DNA of 64,000 bases from an uncultured Hyphomonas sp. (GCF_963678195.1 NZ_OY782759.1:744001-808000); one strand, 5' to 3'; positions 42,319 through 52,600 are shown, numbered from the stretch's first letter. The notes: generated from the letters alone by a model not told the origin. Numbers and translations: made by a program.

Positions 42319-42354
42319 GAAACAAACGAGCCCGGGACATATGTCCCGGGCTCG
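42319..42354 (-). terminator. Palindromic terminator after the thiolase gene
   Basis: A perfect 28-bp palindrome, CGAGCCCGGGACAT and its reverse complement (42327-42354), is followed on the minus strand by TTTGTTT. It lies about 40 bases after the thiolase stop. Confidence 0.85.
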
Positions 42355-42391
42355 CTGATTTCTAGATCATATTTGCCGTCAGGCGAGGGGA

Positions 42392-43573
42392 TCAGGCGCG
42401 CTCAAGGCACATGGCGATGCCTTCACCGCCGCCGATGCAGAGCGAAGCCACGCCTTTCTTGGCGCCGCGGTCTTCCATGGCGGCCAGAAGCGTGACGATC
42501 ACACGGGCACCGGAAGCGCCGATCGGGTGGCCCATGGCGCAGGCACCGCCATTGACGTTCACCTTGTCGTGGCTGATGCCGAGTTCCTTCATGGCGATCA
42601 TCGGAACGACCGCGAAGGCTTCGTTGACTTCCCAGAGTTCGACTTCGTCGACACCCCAGCCAGCTTTGGCGAGGGCCTTCTGCATGGCCGGCACCGGGGC
42701 CGTGGTGAAGTATTCCGGCTCATGGGCGTGGCTGGAAGACGACACGATCGTGGCGATCGGTGTCAGGCCGCGTTTTTCAGCTTCGGACTTCTTCATCAGG
42801 ACGAGGGCAGCGGCGCCATCGGAAATGGCCGATGCGTTTGCGGCGGTGACCGTGCCATCCTTGGAGAAGGCCGGGCGCAGTTGCGGGATCTTGTCCGGCT
42901 TGGCTTCGCGCGGCAGCTGGTCAATATCGACCACGGTCTCGCCTTTGCGGGACTTGATGGTGACCGGAGCGATCTCGCGCTTGAACTTGCCGGAGGTCGT
43001 CGCGTCCTGCGCACGCTTCAGCGTTTCGATGGCGTAGGCGTCCTGCTGTTCGCGGGTGAACTGGTATTCCCCGGCGATCTTGTCAGCGAACAGGCCCATC
43101 GGGCCCTTGGAATAGGCGTCGGACAGGCCATCGAGGGCCATATGGTCTTCTGCCGCCATGGTGCCGTACTTGTGGCCCTTGCGAGCATTGATCAGGTGCG
43201 GGGCATTGGTCATGGATTCCATGCCGCCGGCGATGACGATATCGGCGTCGCCGGACAGGATGGCGTTGCGGCCCATGATGGTGGCCTGCATGCCGGAGCC
43301 GCACATCTTGTTGATGGTGACGGCTTCGAGGCCTTTGTCCTGACCGGCATTGAACCCGGCCTGGCGGGCAGGGGCCTGGCCCTGACCGGCGGGCAGGCAG
43401 TTGCCCATGATGATCTCATTGGCTTCGCCGGGTGCGAGGCCGGCTTCCTTGACGGCGGCGGCGACCGCGATGCCTCCCAACTCATTGGCGCTGAGACCGG
43501 CGAGGTCTCCGAGCAGCCCACCCATCGGGGTACGGGCCATGCCAACGATTACGACCGGATCCTGGTCAGCCAT
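42392..43573 (-). CDS. Acetyl-CoA C-acetyltransferase (thiolase)
   Basis: A 393-residue type II thiolase that condenses or cleaves acetoacetyl-CoA. The acyl-enzyme cysteine is Cys91 in INKMCGSGMQA; His349 in GGACAMGHPIG and Cys379 in SLCIGGGEG complete the active site. The length matches PhaA/AtoB. It probably serves polyhydroxybutyrate synthesis or ketone metabolism; no phaB or phaC is in the window. It has a terminator downstream. Confidence 0.95.
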   Translation of the reverse strand: MADQDPVVIVGMARTPMGGLLGDLAGLSANELGGIAVAAAVKEAGLAPGEANEIIMGNCLPAGQGQAPARQAGFNAGQDKGLEAVTINKMCGSGMQATIMGRNAILSGDADIVIAGGMESMTNAPHLINARKGHKYGTMAAEDHMALDGLSDAYSKGPMGLFADKIAGEYQFTREQQDAYAIETLKRAQDATTSGKFKREIAPVTIKSRKGETVVDIDQLPREAKPDKIPQLRPAFSKDGTVTAANASAISDGAAALVLMKKSEAEKRGLTPIATIVSSSSHAHEPEYFTTAPVPAMQKALAKAGWGVDEVELWEVNEAFAVVPMIAMKELGISHDKVNVNGGACAMGHPIGASGARVIVTLLAAMEDRGAKKGVASLCIGGGEGIAMCLERA

Positions 43574-43768
43574 ATGCGTCTCCTTGCTGCATCTGCGTGC
43601 TGTTTACTTCGGAAGGCACAAAGCGCCTGACAAGGGGGCACGTCAAGTCCGACCAAAGGTCAGATCAGGTGCGGCAAACTGAGATGGGGCCGGATGAGTG
43701 CCGAAAAGCAACTCTGAGATCGGGAAAATGCGCCGATTCAGAGGGGTAAAACCGCTCGTGAACGGCGG

Positions 43769-44125
43769 TCAGACCTCCATGGCAAGACCGGCCTCGGAAT
43801 TATGTTGCCACACAACCCGGGCAGGCCCTTCCAGGCCAACGGCCCTCGCATACAGGTACACGGTGGGCGGCAGTTTCTCATTTGTGGGGAAACGCAGCCG
43901 TGCACCTTTGGAAGTATAGTCAAGGACAATGCCTTTGCGCCGATAGCCGGAATCATAGGCCACAGCGGCGTCCCGGTACACCTGGACCCGTTTCGGCCGG
44001 GACAAATTCTGGTGATCGGTGCGCGACGCGATGGGTATGTTGGATTGCTGCAGCGTGCGCTGGATTCGTCCCAGGTCGGGACTATCCGGCTTTTTTGTCC
44101 CAAAGAGGCGCGGTTTTATAGCCAT
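43769..44125 (-). CDS. PilZ-domain protein
   Basis: A 118-residue protein (from the ATG at 44125) whose second half is a PilZ fold: RRKGIVLDYTSKGARLRF and PARVVWQHNSEAGLAMEV. The c-di-GMP motif RxxxR is reduced (RRKG) and D/NxSxxG is DYTSKG, so nucleotide binding is possible but not certain. A TTG at 44176 with AGG upstream is an alternative start that adds 17 residues (VSELERTNDAM). PilZ proteins read c-di-GMP to control motility, stalk or polysaccharide functions. It is monocistronic. Confidence 0.8.
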   Translation of the reverse strand: MAIKPRLFGTKKPDSPDLGRIQRTLQQSNIPIASRTDHQNLSRPKRVQVYRDAAVAYDSGYRRKGIVLDYTSKGARLRFPTNEKLPPTVYLYARAVGLEGPARVVWQHNSEAGLAMEV

Positions 44126-44219
44126 GGCGTCGTTTGTGCGCTCCAGTTCGCTGACCAACTCCACCCTGTCTCGCAAGATGTGAACCTAATGCATTAATAT
44201 CTCATTAGCATAAATGCGA

Positions 44220-44247
44220 AAGGCGGCGCTTCCTGTAGCGCCGCCTT
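44220..44247 (-). terminator. Terminator hairpin after the M13 peptidase gene
   Basis: A perfect 10-bp stem AAGGCGGCGC (44220-44229) and GCGCCGCCTT (44238-44247), followed on the minus strand by TTTCGCATTT, a moderate U tract. It lies about 25 bases after the peptidase stop. Confidence 0.7.
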
Positions 44248-44272
44248 CAGTTTGCGATATTTCGCGCCTGGG

Positions 44273-46459
44273 TTACCAGATGCGAATGCGCTCCTCCGGC
44301 GGGAGATAGAGCGGGTCTCCCGGCTGAATATCAAACGCGTCGTACCACTCATCCAGGTTCCGGACGACGCCGTTCACGCGGAAGACGGGCGGGGAGTGAG
44401 GGTCTGACAGCATCTGCTGACGGGTCGCCTCGTCGCGGTATTTTGCACGCCAGACCTGCGCCCAGGCCATGAAGAAGCGCTGATCGCCAGTCAGCCCGTC
44501 GATCACCGGCGCTTCCTTGCCGTTCAGGGACATTTTGTAGGCGCGATAGGCGAGGGACAGGCCGCCGAGGTCGCCGATGTTCTCGCCCAGGGTCAGGCGT
44601 CCGTTCACGCAGGTTTCGCCATCGTCCAGCGGACAATAGGCCGAATACTGCCGGGCGAGCGCGTCGCCCAGCTGGCGGAACGCGGCGAGGTCTTCTTCCG
44701 TCCACCAGTTCTTGAGCACGCCTTCGCCGTCATATTTCGCCCCCTGGTCATCAAACCCGTGTCCCATCTCGTGACCGATGACGCCGCCGATGGCGCCATA
44801 ATTCACGGCCGGGTCTGCCGAGATATTGAAGAAGGGCGGCTGCAGGATCGCGGCCGGGAAGACAATCTCGTTGAAAGACGGATTGTAATACGCGTTGATG
44901 GTCTGCGGCGTCATGAACCAGCGTGTCCGGTCCACGGGCTGGCCGAGGTCTGCGATATTGTCCTCGGTCTGCCATTTCTGGGACGCGATGGCATTGTCGA
45001 GCGCATTGTTGCCGACCACCAGCGTATCATAGGTTTCGAACTCGTCCGGATAGCCGATCTTCGGCGTGAAGGCGTCGAGCTTTGCTTCGGCTTTCACCTT
45101 GGTCGCTTCGCTCATCCAGCCGAGGTCTTCCAGGTTTGCGGCCATGGCCTTGCGCAGATTGGCGACAAGATCATCCATGGCGGCTTTGTTTTCCGGCGGG
45201 AAGTAGCGCTCGACGAAGACTTTGCCGATCGCTTCGCCCAGCGTGCCCTGGGTGGCGCTCACAGCGCGCTTCCAGCGTTCACGCTGTTCCGGCTGGCCCC
45301 GCAGCGCCGTGCCGTAGAAGGCGAAGTCAGCCGCGTCGATGTCTTCCGGCAGGACGCTGGAGAAGTCCGACAGGAAATGCGCGGTCAGATAGGCTTTCCA
45401 CGTATCCAGCGGTGTTTCGCTGATGATGTCGAACATTTCCGGGAAACCGCCGCCCAGCTTGGCGGCATCTTCAGCGGAAATGCCGGCCGCATCCAGCTCT
45501 TCCTGGGTCGGGGGCACTTCGGCGACGAGGAATTCCTTTTCATCCCCCACACCCATCGTGTCCAGGGCGCGGACCAGCGGGAAGTCGCCAGCCATGTCGA
45601 CGAGTTCGTCACGGGTTACCTTGTTATAGGTGATTTCCGGATTGCGGGAGAGCGCGCGGTCCCAGTCTGCTTTGGCAATCGCGGTTTCCAGGTCCAGCAC
45701 TTTCTGCGCTTCGCCTGCGGCGTCTTCATAGCCGGCCTTGTCCAGCATGAAGGTCAGCAGATCGCGGTATTTGGCGCGCAGCTCCACCGATTTGTCATCG
45801 GTTTTCAGATAGTAATCACGATCCGGCAGGCCGAGGCCCGAGATCCTCATCTGGAAAATGTTCGTGTTGGGATCCATGTCGTCGGCAAAGACGAAGCCAC
45901 CAAACGGCGAGCTGAACCCCGGCGTTGCAAAGACGGTAGCCAGATCTTCGAGCGACTGAACCGAATTGATCTTGTCCAGATAGGGCTGGGCAGGGGAAAG
46001 CCCGGCTGCGTTGATGGCGTCGGTGTCGAGATAGGCGTTGTAGAAAGCTCCGATCTTGCCTTCCGGCGTATCGAGGGCCGGTTTTTCAGCAGCGAGATCG
46101 TCGATGATGTTGCGAACGCGCTGTTCGGATTTTTCTGCGAGCAGGTCGAAGGAACCATAGCGCGAGCGGTCTGCCGGGATTTCAAAGGAGTCGAGCCATT
46201 TGCCGTTCGTCCAGGCATAGAAATCGCTACCGGGAGAGATGTCCGCATTCTGAACGCTGAGGTCGATTCCCCAGCTGCCCCAGTAGTCCGGCGCTGACAG
46301 GAGGAGGCCCTCGCTGGTTTCGAATTTTCCGTCTTCGTTTGCCACCGGCGGGCTGGTCTCAACGAAGGTAACCTTGTCGCCCTCAGCGGGGTCAGACGCT
46401 TTCGGTGCGCAACCGGCCAGCAGCGCGATTGCGGCGGTGCCGATCAGAAGATGTTTCAT
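44273..46459 (-). CDS. M13-family metallopeptidase (lipoprotein)
   Basis: A 728-residue zinc endopeptidase related to neprilysin and PepO. The signal peptide ends in LAGC, so it is lipidated. The zinc site is HEMGH (His563-His567) with Glu626 in ENIGDLGG; a substrate-binding NAYY and the C-terminal tryptophan (RIW) are present. It probably degrades short peptides in the periplasm or at the cell surface. AAGGAGAG precedes the ATG at 46459. The gene is downstream of the RND efflux operon on the same strand, with a 77-base gap, and may have its own promoter. Confidence 0.95.
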   Translation of the reverse strand: MKHLLIGTAAIALLAGCAPKASDPAEGDKVTFVETSPPVANEDGKFETSEGLLLSAPDYWGSWGIDLSVQNADISPGSDFYAWTNGKWLDSFEIPADRSRYGSFDLLAEKSEQRVRNIIDDLAAEKPALDTPEGKIGAFYNAYLDTDAINAAGLSPAQPYLDKINSVQSLEDLATVFATPGFSSPFGGFVFADDMDPNTNIFQMRISGLGLPDRDYYLKTDDKSVELRAKYRDLLTFMLDKAGYEDAAGEAQKVLDLETAIAKADWDRALSRNPEITYNKVTRDELVDMAGDFPLVRALDTMGVGDEKEFLVAEVPPTQEELDAAGISAEDAAKLGGGFPEMFDIISETPLDTWKAYLTAHFLSDFSSVLPEDIDAADFAFYGTALRGQPEQRERWKRAVSATQGTLGEAIGKVFVERYFPPENKAAMDDLVANLRKAMAANLEDLGWMSEATKVKAEAKLDAFTPKIGYPDEFETYDTLVVGNNALDNAIASQKWQTEDNIADLGQPVDRTRWFMTPQTINAYYNPSFNEIVFPAAILQPPFFNISADPAVNYGAIGGVIGHEMGHGFDDQGAKYDGEGVLKNWWTEEDLAAFRQLGDALARQYSAYCPLDDGETCVNGRLTLGENIGDLGGLSLAYRAYKMSLNGKEAPVIDGLTGDQRFFMAWAQVWRAKYRDEATRQQMLSDPHSPPVFRVNGVVRNLDEWYDAFDIQPGDPLYLPPEERIRIW

Positions 46460-46536
46460 CTTGAGTCTCTCCTTGCTCAAATCTCATGCCCCCCGCAACG
46501 TGCGAGGGACATGTCTCATGGTAAAGTGGTAGCAGA

Positions 46537-49500
46537 TCATTCGGCTGGCGCCATAGGCGGACTGCCACTGTCGCTGTCATGACCGCCGCTTGTGCCGATC
46601 AGTTCTTCTTCATCAATCGTGACATGGCCGGAATATCCATCGCCGATGTGGCGGAATGGCTGCCCGCCCCAGGTCCAGGCGAACACGCGCTTGACCTCTG
46701 CACCGATGACATACATCGCCGGCACCAGGAACAGTGTGATGAAGATTGCGAACCCGACGGCTGAACCGAGCGCCACCAGCATCGGTTTCAGGAACTGGGC
46801 CTGAACCGAACGCTGCGAGAGCAGGGGCAGGATGCCGACCATTGTGGTCAGTGATGTCAGGAGGATCGGCCGGAAGCGCGAGACACCTGCATCGACCAGG
46901 GCCTGAACGGCACCGGCGCCTTCCTCCCGGCGTTTGTTGACATAGTCGATCAGCACAAGGTTGTCGTTGATCACAACCCCCGCTGCGGCGGCAATGCCGA
47001 AGAAGGAGAACAATGCCATCGGCGTATTCCAAAGCCAGAGGCCGAACAGGGCGCCTGCATAAGCAAAGGGCAGGGCCATCATCAGCAGAAGCGGCTGAGC
47101 ATAGGACCGGAAGGCAATCGCCAGCAGGATGTACATGGCGCCGACTGCCATCAGAGACAGGCGGCCGATCTCGGACATGAACTGGTTTTCTTCTTCGAAG
47201 CCGCCAGCTTCGCCACGTTTTACGTCCGGGAACTGTTTCTGGAATTTCGGCCAGAAGTTTGTCTCCATATCGCCCATGATCTCGCCGCGTCCGCCTTCAC
47301 CTTTCACTTCGGCGAAGACGTAGACCGAGCGCATCCGGTCGCGCCGCTGGATGCGGTTGATGCCCGGGGCGTAGGAGAAGTCGGCGACCTGAGTCACGGG
47401 AATCTCGCGGCCATCCGCAGTCCGGACACGGAGGGAGTTCAGGCTGTCGAGGTCCTCACGGGCGGTTTCCGGCAGTCGCACCATGACGCGGACGTCTTCC
47501 CCGTCACGTGGCAGGCGCTGGACTTCCTCACCATAATAGGCCTGGCGCAGCTGGCGGGAGACATCCGCCAGAGTGACTCCGAGCGTCTCGGCCCCCGGCT
47601 TCATGCTGATCCGGATCTCTTCGGCAGCCGATGAGAGATTGTCGCCAATATCATAGGCATTGGAATAGGTCGCCAGTTGCGCCTTCACTGTTTCGGCGGC
47701 TTCGCGCAGGCGGTCGAGGTTCTGGTTGCTGAGGGCAAACCGGACGCCGGTGTCATTTTCATTGAATGTGAAGGCGAAGTTGATCTCTTCGGCATCCTGA
47801 ATCTCGCCGACATTGGCACGCAGCAATTCGGCAAGATCCTTGGAGCGGATCGTGTCCGGCCGGTCTTCCGGCGCGGCCAGACCGACAAAGGCCCGGACAT
47901 TGGTGCCATAGGCAATGACGGATGCGTCGCGGATCAGGCCGTCCTTGATTTCGGGATGCTCGTCCTTGGTCTGCTGTTCACTGACCTCAATGCCGGCCTG
48001 CAACTGGTCGCGTACCTGGATGAGGCGTTCATACGGCGTGCCGTCGGGCATTGATATCTGCACCTGGATCAGATCGGCTTCGATCTCGGGCATGAATTTG
48101 AACGGCACGATCTTCATGGCAGACAGGCTGAAGGCCAGGTAGAACAGGCAGAAGAACAGGGCCATCGTCGCATAGCGGAACTTCAGGGCGAACTCGAGCG
48201 CGGGCTTGTAAACATGGTTGGCAAACCACAGCAGACTGTCCGCGATCCGGCGCTGGATCCGCATCAGCGCGCCACTTGCCCCGTCAAAACTCTGCTTCTT
48301 CATGTGGGCAAGGTGGGCCGGCAAGATCAGCATGCATTCGATGATCGAGAAGGCGAGTGCCGCGACGACCACAAAGGTGATCTGCTGGGTGAATTGCCGT
48401 TCCGGCCCGCTGAGAAAGGCCCAGGGGAGGAAGGCGATGATCGTGGTCAGGACGCCGAAGATGATTGGCTTCAGAACCATCTGCGTTCCGACAATGGCCG
48501 CGTCGATGCCGTCACGCCGGCCGCTCTCCACCTCCTTGTGGATGTTCTCCCCCACCACGATGGCGTCATCCACGATCACGCCGATCACAAGCAGCACGGC
48601 GAAGGTCGACAGGATGTTCCAGGAGACGCCCAGATAGGGAAGGATCAGAATGCCGCCGCCGAACGCAGTCATGATGCCGATCGTTACCCAGAACGCCACC
48701 ATCGGGCGCAGGAACAGCAGGAGGACGATCAGCACCAGCACCGCCCCTTGCAGGGCGGATGACATGATCAGGTGCATGCGGTCGTTGAAGGCTTCTGAAT
48801 CGTCCCAGAGGATGTCGATCTTGACGCCCTGCGGCAGGATTCCGGTTTTCGGATCGTTGGCGCGTTCCACATAATCGCGGAAGCCCTTGGTGTATTTGAC
48901 GACGTCCATCTTGTCCGGCGCCGGGATCATCACGAACGCGGTCGGTTCACCGCCATAAAGCGCGCTGAACTTGTCGGACACGAAGCCGTCGATGACATTG
49001 GCAACGTCCTCCACGCGGACCGTGCCTTGTTCGGTCGTCTGGCGGATGATGATGCGGTTGAACTGGTCTTTCGTGTCCGCAAGCTGGCGGGCGGTGATCG
49101 CCACGTCTCCGGTGGAGGACTCGATCCGTCCGCCGGAGGAGTTCAGTGAGGACTGGCGAATGGCATTGGCCACATCGGCGAAGCTGAGGCCGAAACGGCG
49201 CAGCGATTGCTCGGTGACCTCGATATTTACCTGTTCGTCCAGCGTGCCCTGGAGTTCGGCAAGCTCGCCGCCCGGCAATTGGGCGATGTCGTCGCGAACC
49301 CGGTCACCGAGGCGTTTCAGCTCCCGGCCGTCGACTTTGCCGTGAATGGCCAGCCCCATGAATTGCCCGCGCTGTTCCCATCGCCGCACCTGCGGCTGGA
49401 AGGCTGCCTGAGGGAGATTGTTGATCTGGTCGACGCGCAGCTTCACCTCATCCAGGAACTCCATCATGTCGATGTCGTTCTGGCCTTCGATATTGACCGA

Positions 49501-49770
49501 GCCGAACCCTTCCGAGGAGGTCGATGTGATGCGCTTGATGCCGTCGAGGTCGGCCACAGCTTCCTCGATCCGCGTGACGATCTGTTCCTCAATGTCCTGA
49601 GGCGAAGCGCCGGGCCAGGCCATCGATACGGTTGCGCCATTGAACGTGCCGATCGGGAACATTTCCCGCTCCATCGCGGTGTATCCGAAGATGCCACCGA
49701 CGAAGCAGACGATCATGAGAAGGTTCGCGGCAACGGCGTTGCGGGCGAACCAGGCGACGATCCCTTTCAT
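46537..49770 (-). CDS. RND efflux transporter, inner-membrane permease subunit
   Basis: A 1077-residue permease with 12 transmembrane helices and two large periplasmic loops. The N-terminus MKGIVAWFARNAVAANLLMI and the proton-relay pair in GVIVDDAIVVGENI (TM4) are typical of the AcrB/MexB-like RND superfamily. It exports drugs or other amphiphiles with the adaptor and TolC-like proteins encoded upstream. The start codon overlaps the adaptor stop by four bases (ATGA), so translation is coupled. The C-terminal 45-residue acidic/Ser-rich tail is longer than usual. Confidence 0.95.
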   Translation of the reverse strand: MKGIVAWFARNAVAANLLMIVCFVGGIFGYTAMEREMFPIGTFNGATVSMAWPGASPQDIEEQIVTRIEEAVADLDGIKRITSTSSEGFGSVNIEGQNDIDMMEFLDEVKLRVDQINNLPQAAFQPQVRRWEQRGQFMGLAIHGKVDGRELKRLGDRVRDDIAQLPGGELAELQGTLDEQVNIEVTEQSLRRFGLSFADVANAIRQSSLNSSGGRIESSTGDVAITARQLADTKDQFNRIIIRQTTEQGTVRVEDVANVIDGFVSDKFSALYGGEPTAFVMIPAPDKMDVVKYTKGFRDYVERANDPKTGILPQGVKIDILWDDSEAFNDRMHLIMSSALQGAVLVLIVLLLFLRPMVAFWVTIGIMTAFGGGILILPYLGVSWNILSTFAVLLVIGVIVDDAIVVGENIHKEVESGRRDGIDAAIVGTQMVLKPIIFGVLTTIIAFLPWAFLSGPERQFTQQITFVVVAALAFSIIECMLILPAHLAHMKKQSFDGASGALMRIQRRIADSLLWFANHVYKPALEFALKFRYATMALFFCLFYLAFSLSAMKIVPFKFMPEIEADLIQVQISMPDGTPYERLIQVRDQLQAGIEVSEQQTKDEHPEIKDGLIRDASVIAYGTNVRAFVGLAAPEDRPDTIRSKDLAELLRANVGEIQDAEEINFAFTFNENDTGVRFALSNQNLDRLREAAETVKAQLATYSNAYDIGDNLSSAAEEIRISMKPGAETLGVTLADVSRQLRQAYYGEEVQRLPRDGEDVRVMVRLPETAREDLDSLNSLRVRTADGREIPVTQVADFSYAPGINRIQRRDRMRSVYVFAEVKGEGGRGEIMGDMETNFWPKFQKQFPDVKRGEAGGFEEENQFMSEIGRLSLMAVGAMYILLAIAFRSYAQPLLLMMALPFAYAGALFGLWLWNTPMALFSFFGIAAAAGVVINDNLVLIDYVNKRREEGAGAVQALVDAGVSRFRPILLTSLTTMVGILPLLSQRSVQAQFLKPMLVALGSAVGFAIFITLFLVPAMYVIGAEVKRVFAWTWGGQPFRHIGDGYSGHVTIDEEELIGTSGGHDSDSGSPPMAPAE

Positions 49771-51038
49771 TCGGAGGCTCCCTTGGCGCTGGAGAGACGC
49801 ATGGCTGTTTCCTCGGTTTCTTTATCGTCCGACGTGTCTTCCGTCGGTTCGTAAGTCTTGATGGTTCCGTCCGGCTGGCGTTCCATCACCGTCACATTCA
49901 TGCCGTCGAAGGCGGCCTGGATCGGGGAGGTGATGGCGAACTCGCCGGGTTCGATACCGGACCGGACATAGGCCCCGTCCGTATCGGAATAGATCAGGTC
50001 GACCGTGCGGATGGACAGCGTGCCCTCATCGGCATTGCCGATGTAGATCCGGTCATCGCCGCGCAGAGCCGCACGCGGCGCGATCAGGACATCCGGGATG
50101 GTTTTGCCTTCAATCACGGCATTGACGAACAGGCCCGGTGCCATCGGCGCACCATTGTCGGCGCCTTTGCCATAAGGGTCTTTGAGTTCGGCAATCACGT
50201 TGATCTGGCGTGTCTGAGAATTGACGGCCGCAGCGGTACGGACGACTTCGCCCGTCCAGTGGCGTTCAACACCCCCGACCACGGCGCTGAAGTCGACTTT
50301 CGGGCCGGGCTGTGTCTCGCTGGCGGCGAAGGCGAGCGGGAGGCCTAGGCGGCCCATCTCTTCATCGTCCAGCGGCAGCGAGACTTCGACAACATCATTG
50401 GCGAAGATCCGGCCGAGAGACTGGCCGGTGGCGACGACCTGGCCAATATCGACATCGCGTTCCCAGACGCGTCCGGAGAACGGGGCGTAGACGGCGGTCC
50501 GTTCCAGGGCGAGTTCCGCATCCTTCAGCTGCGCCTTGGCCGCATCCAGTGCGGCGCGGGCTTGCGCCAGCTGCGGTTCGCGGCGGGCGAGCGGCGAGAC
50601 ATTGGTGATGCCGAGATCTTCAATATCCTGCTGGGCAAGTTCGGCTTCGGCGATTTCGCGGGTCAGCCCCTGTTCGGCAGACGCCACGCCGGACCGGGCG
50701 CGCACGACGGCGAGTTCATAGTCGGCAGCTTCCACACGGACCAGCAGCTGGCCCTGTTTGATGAAGCCGCCATCGATGAAGTCCGGAGAGACATAAGCAA
50801 TCCGGCCGGAAATCTGCGGTGCCACAATGATTTCCCGGCGCGGGCGCACTTCGCCTTGCGCTTCGACCGTGATCTGAAGATCGCCCTTGCGGACTTTCTC
50901 TGCGAACACGTTGAGGCCGATGCGGGCTTCCTCGGCTTTTTCCGGTTCCGGCTTGAGGGCTGACAGGACAGCAACTCCGCCGACACCGAGGACGGCGATG
51001 ATGGCGATCGGGGCGGCAATGGCGATGATACGGGCCAT
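49767..51038 (-). CDS. RND efflux periplasmic adaptor subunit
   Basis: A 423-residue membrane-fusion protein. One N-terminal anchor helix (about 5-27) is followed by the barrel-sandwich hybrid (EVRPRREIIVAPQISGRI), an alpha-hairpin (residues 105-175), the second half of the lipoyl domain (ERTAVYAPFSGRVWERDVDIGQVV) and a beta-barrel. It bridges the permease and the outer-membrane channel. AGGAG precedes the ATG. It lies 19 bases after the TolC-like gene and overlaps the permease gene. Confidence 0.95.
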   Translation of the reverse strand: MARIIAIAAPIAIIAVLGVGGVAVLSALKPEPEKAEEARIGLNVFAEKVRKGDLQITVEAQGEVRPRREIIVAPQISGRIAYVSPDFIDGGFIKQGQLLVRVEAADYELAVVRARSGVASAEQGLTREIAEAELAQQDIEDLGITNVSPLARREPQLAQARAALDAAKAQLKDAELALERTAVYAPFSGRVWERDVDIGQVVATGQSLGRIFANDVVEVSLPLDDEEMGRLGLPLAFAASETQPGPKVDFSAVVGGVERHWTGEVVRTAAAVNSQTRQINVIAELKDPYGKGADNGAPMAPGLFVNAVIEGKTIPDVLIAPRAALRGDDRIYIGNADEGTLSIRTVDLIYSDTDGAYVRSGIEPGEFAITSPIQAAFDGMNVTVMERQPDGTIKTYEPTEDTSDDKETEETAMRLSSAKGASE

Positions 51039-51057
51039 GGGGCGGAACTCCTGGGGC

Positions 51058-52512
51058 TTACTCTGCGGCGGCTTCGGTGGGCGTCGTTGCGGTCGAGGTG
51101 GTCAGGACCGGCAATCCACCGCCGAGGGCGAGGTGATACGAAATACGGTTGGTGGCGCGATTGGCGCTGACCGAGATCAGCTGGCTTTCTGCGGTCAGGC
51201 GCCGCGTCTGGGCGTCGATCAGGTTGAAGATCGTCAGTGTGCCGCTGGTCGTATACTTGCGCAGGGCCAGTTCTTCGGCAAGACGGGCTTCCTCAAGGGC
51301 GCGGGCCTGGGCTTGTTCCTGCTCTGCAAGATACTGGTCGGCTGCGATGGCGTTCTCGACCTCGCCCCAGGCAGACAGGACGGCGCTTGCATAGTTGGCA
51401 ACAGCCGCTTCAGCCTGTGCAACGGCAGCGTCACGCTGGGCATCCAGGCGGCCGCCAGTAAAGATTGGCGCGATCAGATTGGCCACCAGACGCGCGGCGA
51501 TGAGCTCCGGGTCGAATGCATCAGCGAGATCGGATTCAGTGGTCGACACGCTGCCGCTCAGCGTAAGGGAGGGCAGCATGGCCAGCCGGGCGGTTTCGGC
51601 CCGCATGCCGGCTGCTTCGATCCGGGCTTCGGAGGCGGCAATATCCGGGCGGCGCGACAGGAGAAGGGCAGGGTTGCCTTCCGGTTCCAGCGGGCCAAGC
51701 GACGGGAGTTCCGCCGGGGCGGCAATTTCTGCAGCGGGGTAGCGTCCAAGAAGGATCTCAAGGCGGCGGGCCGTTTCCCCTGTGATCTGCCGGCGGGTGG
51801 CAATCGTGGCCTCGGCATTGGCCAGGGCCGACCGGGCGGTACGCACATCCAGGGCATCGACCAGGCCGCGCTGGAAGCGGCGTTCGGTCAGGAGGCGGAC
51901 ACGATCACGGGCATCATAGGTCAGCTCAGCCACGCGCTCCTGCGCGATTGCCTCGTTCAGGTTGATCCAGGCAATGGCTGTCTGGGCCGCCAGGGACAGT
52001 TCTGCGGCGGACAGATCGGCTTCGGAGGCGGCATAGTCGGCTTCGGCGGCATTCACAGACGCGCCGATGCGGCCCCAGAGGTCCAGCTCCCAGCTTGCAT
52101 CGAGGCCGACGCCGTAGATTTCACTCTCCGTCCGGGTGGTGCCGGACGGGGTCTCCACGCCCACGGAGTTGCCGCCTGCGGTCACCGAAGCGCTGAGGCC
52201 AGGGCGGCCGGCAGAACGCGCGGTCCGGGTGGCGGCTTCTGCGGCGCGCATCGCGGCGGCGCGGGATTTCAGTGTGGGGTTGTTTTCCAGTGCTTCGGCA
52301 ACCAGGGACATCATCACCGGATCATTGAACTGGCTCAGCCAGTCGCCTTTCGGGGCTTTGCCAGCCACCCCGCTTGCGGTCCATTCTGCCGGAGCGTCCG
52401 GAGCTTGCGCATAGAAATCAACGGGTTCGCCCGCAAGACCGCCAATATTTGCCGGAGAGGAGGCGCACGCCGCAAGAATTGCTGTGCCCGCGAAGAGGAT
52501 TGATCGTTTCAT
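51058..52512 (-). CDS. TolC-family outer-membrane efflux lipoprotein
   Basis: A 484-residue NodT/OprM-type channel. The signal peptide ends in LAAC, so the protein is lipidated at Cys16. Two long helical repeats (about residues 50-260 and 270-470) form the trimeric tunnel; LYGR-type motifs are seen as WELDLWGRIGASV and IFTGGRLDAQRDAA. It is the first gene of a three-gene efflux operon. The promoter region contains the TATCGA motif at 52584. Confidence 0.94.
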   Translation of the reverse strand: MKRSILFAGTAILAACASSPANIGGLAGEPVDFYAQAPDAPAEWTASGVAGKAPKGDWLSQFNDPVMMSLVAEALENNPTLKSRAAAMRAAEAATRTARSAGRPGLSASVTAGGNSVGVETPSGTTRTESEIYGVGLDASWELDLWGRIGASVNAAEADYAASEADLSAAELSLAAQTAIAWINLNEAIAQERVAELTYDARDRVRLLTERRFQRGLVDALDVRTARSALANAEATIATRRQITGETARRLEILLGRYPAAEIAAPAELPSLGPLEPEGNPALLLSRRPDIAASEARIEAAGMRAETARLAMLPSLTLSGSVSTTESDLADAFDPELIAARLVANLIAPIFTGGRLDAQRDAAVAQAEAAVANYASAVLSAWGEVENAIAADQYLAEQEQAQARALEEARLAEELALRKYTTSGTLTIFNLIDAQTRRLTAESQLISVSANRATNRISYHLALGGGLPVLTTSTATTPTEAAAE

Positions 52513-52583
52513 GCCTTCGGCATTGCTCCTGTTGGTATAAGCAATTGCGTTACGCTCGCTCTACTCGACTGTCAACGAGGAAT

Positions 52584-52600
52584 TATCGATTTTCAATAAT
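52584..52600 (-). promoter_or_regulatory. Shared TATCGA-N-TTTCAATAAT motif upstream of the RND operon
   Basis: TATCGATTTTCAATAAT differs by one base from the copy at 20525-20541 before the UrcA region. It lies 72 bases before the TolC-like gene start, with the same orientation relative to the regulated genes, and in an AT-rich island (52580-52608) in otherwise GC-rich DNA. It is likely an operator. Confidence 0.55.

Noticed and set aside
42327-42354. 28-bp perfect palindrome as a possible insertion or recombination site
   Set aside because: It is followed by TTTGTTT on the minus strand just after the thiolase stop, which is explained by a transcription terminator.
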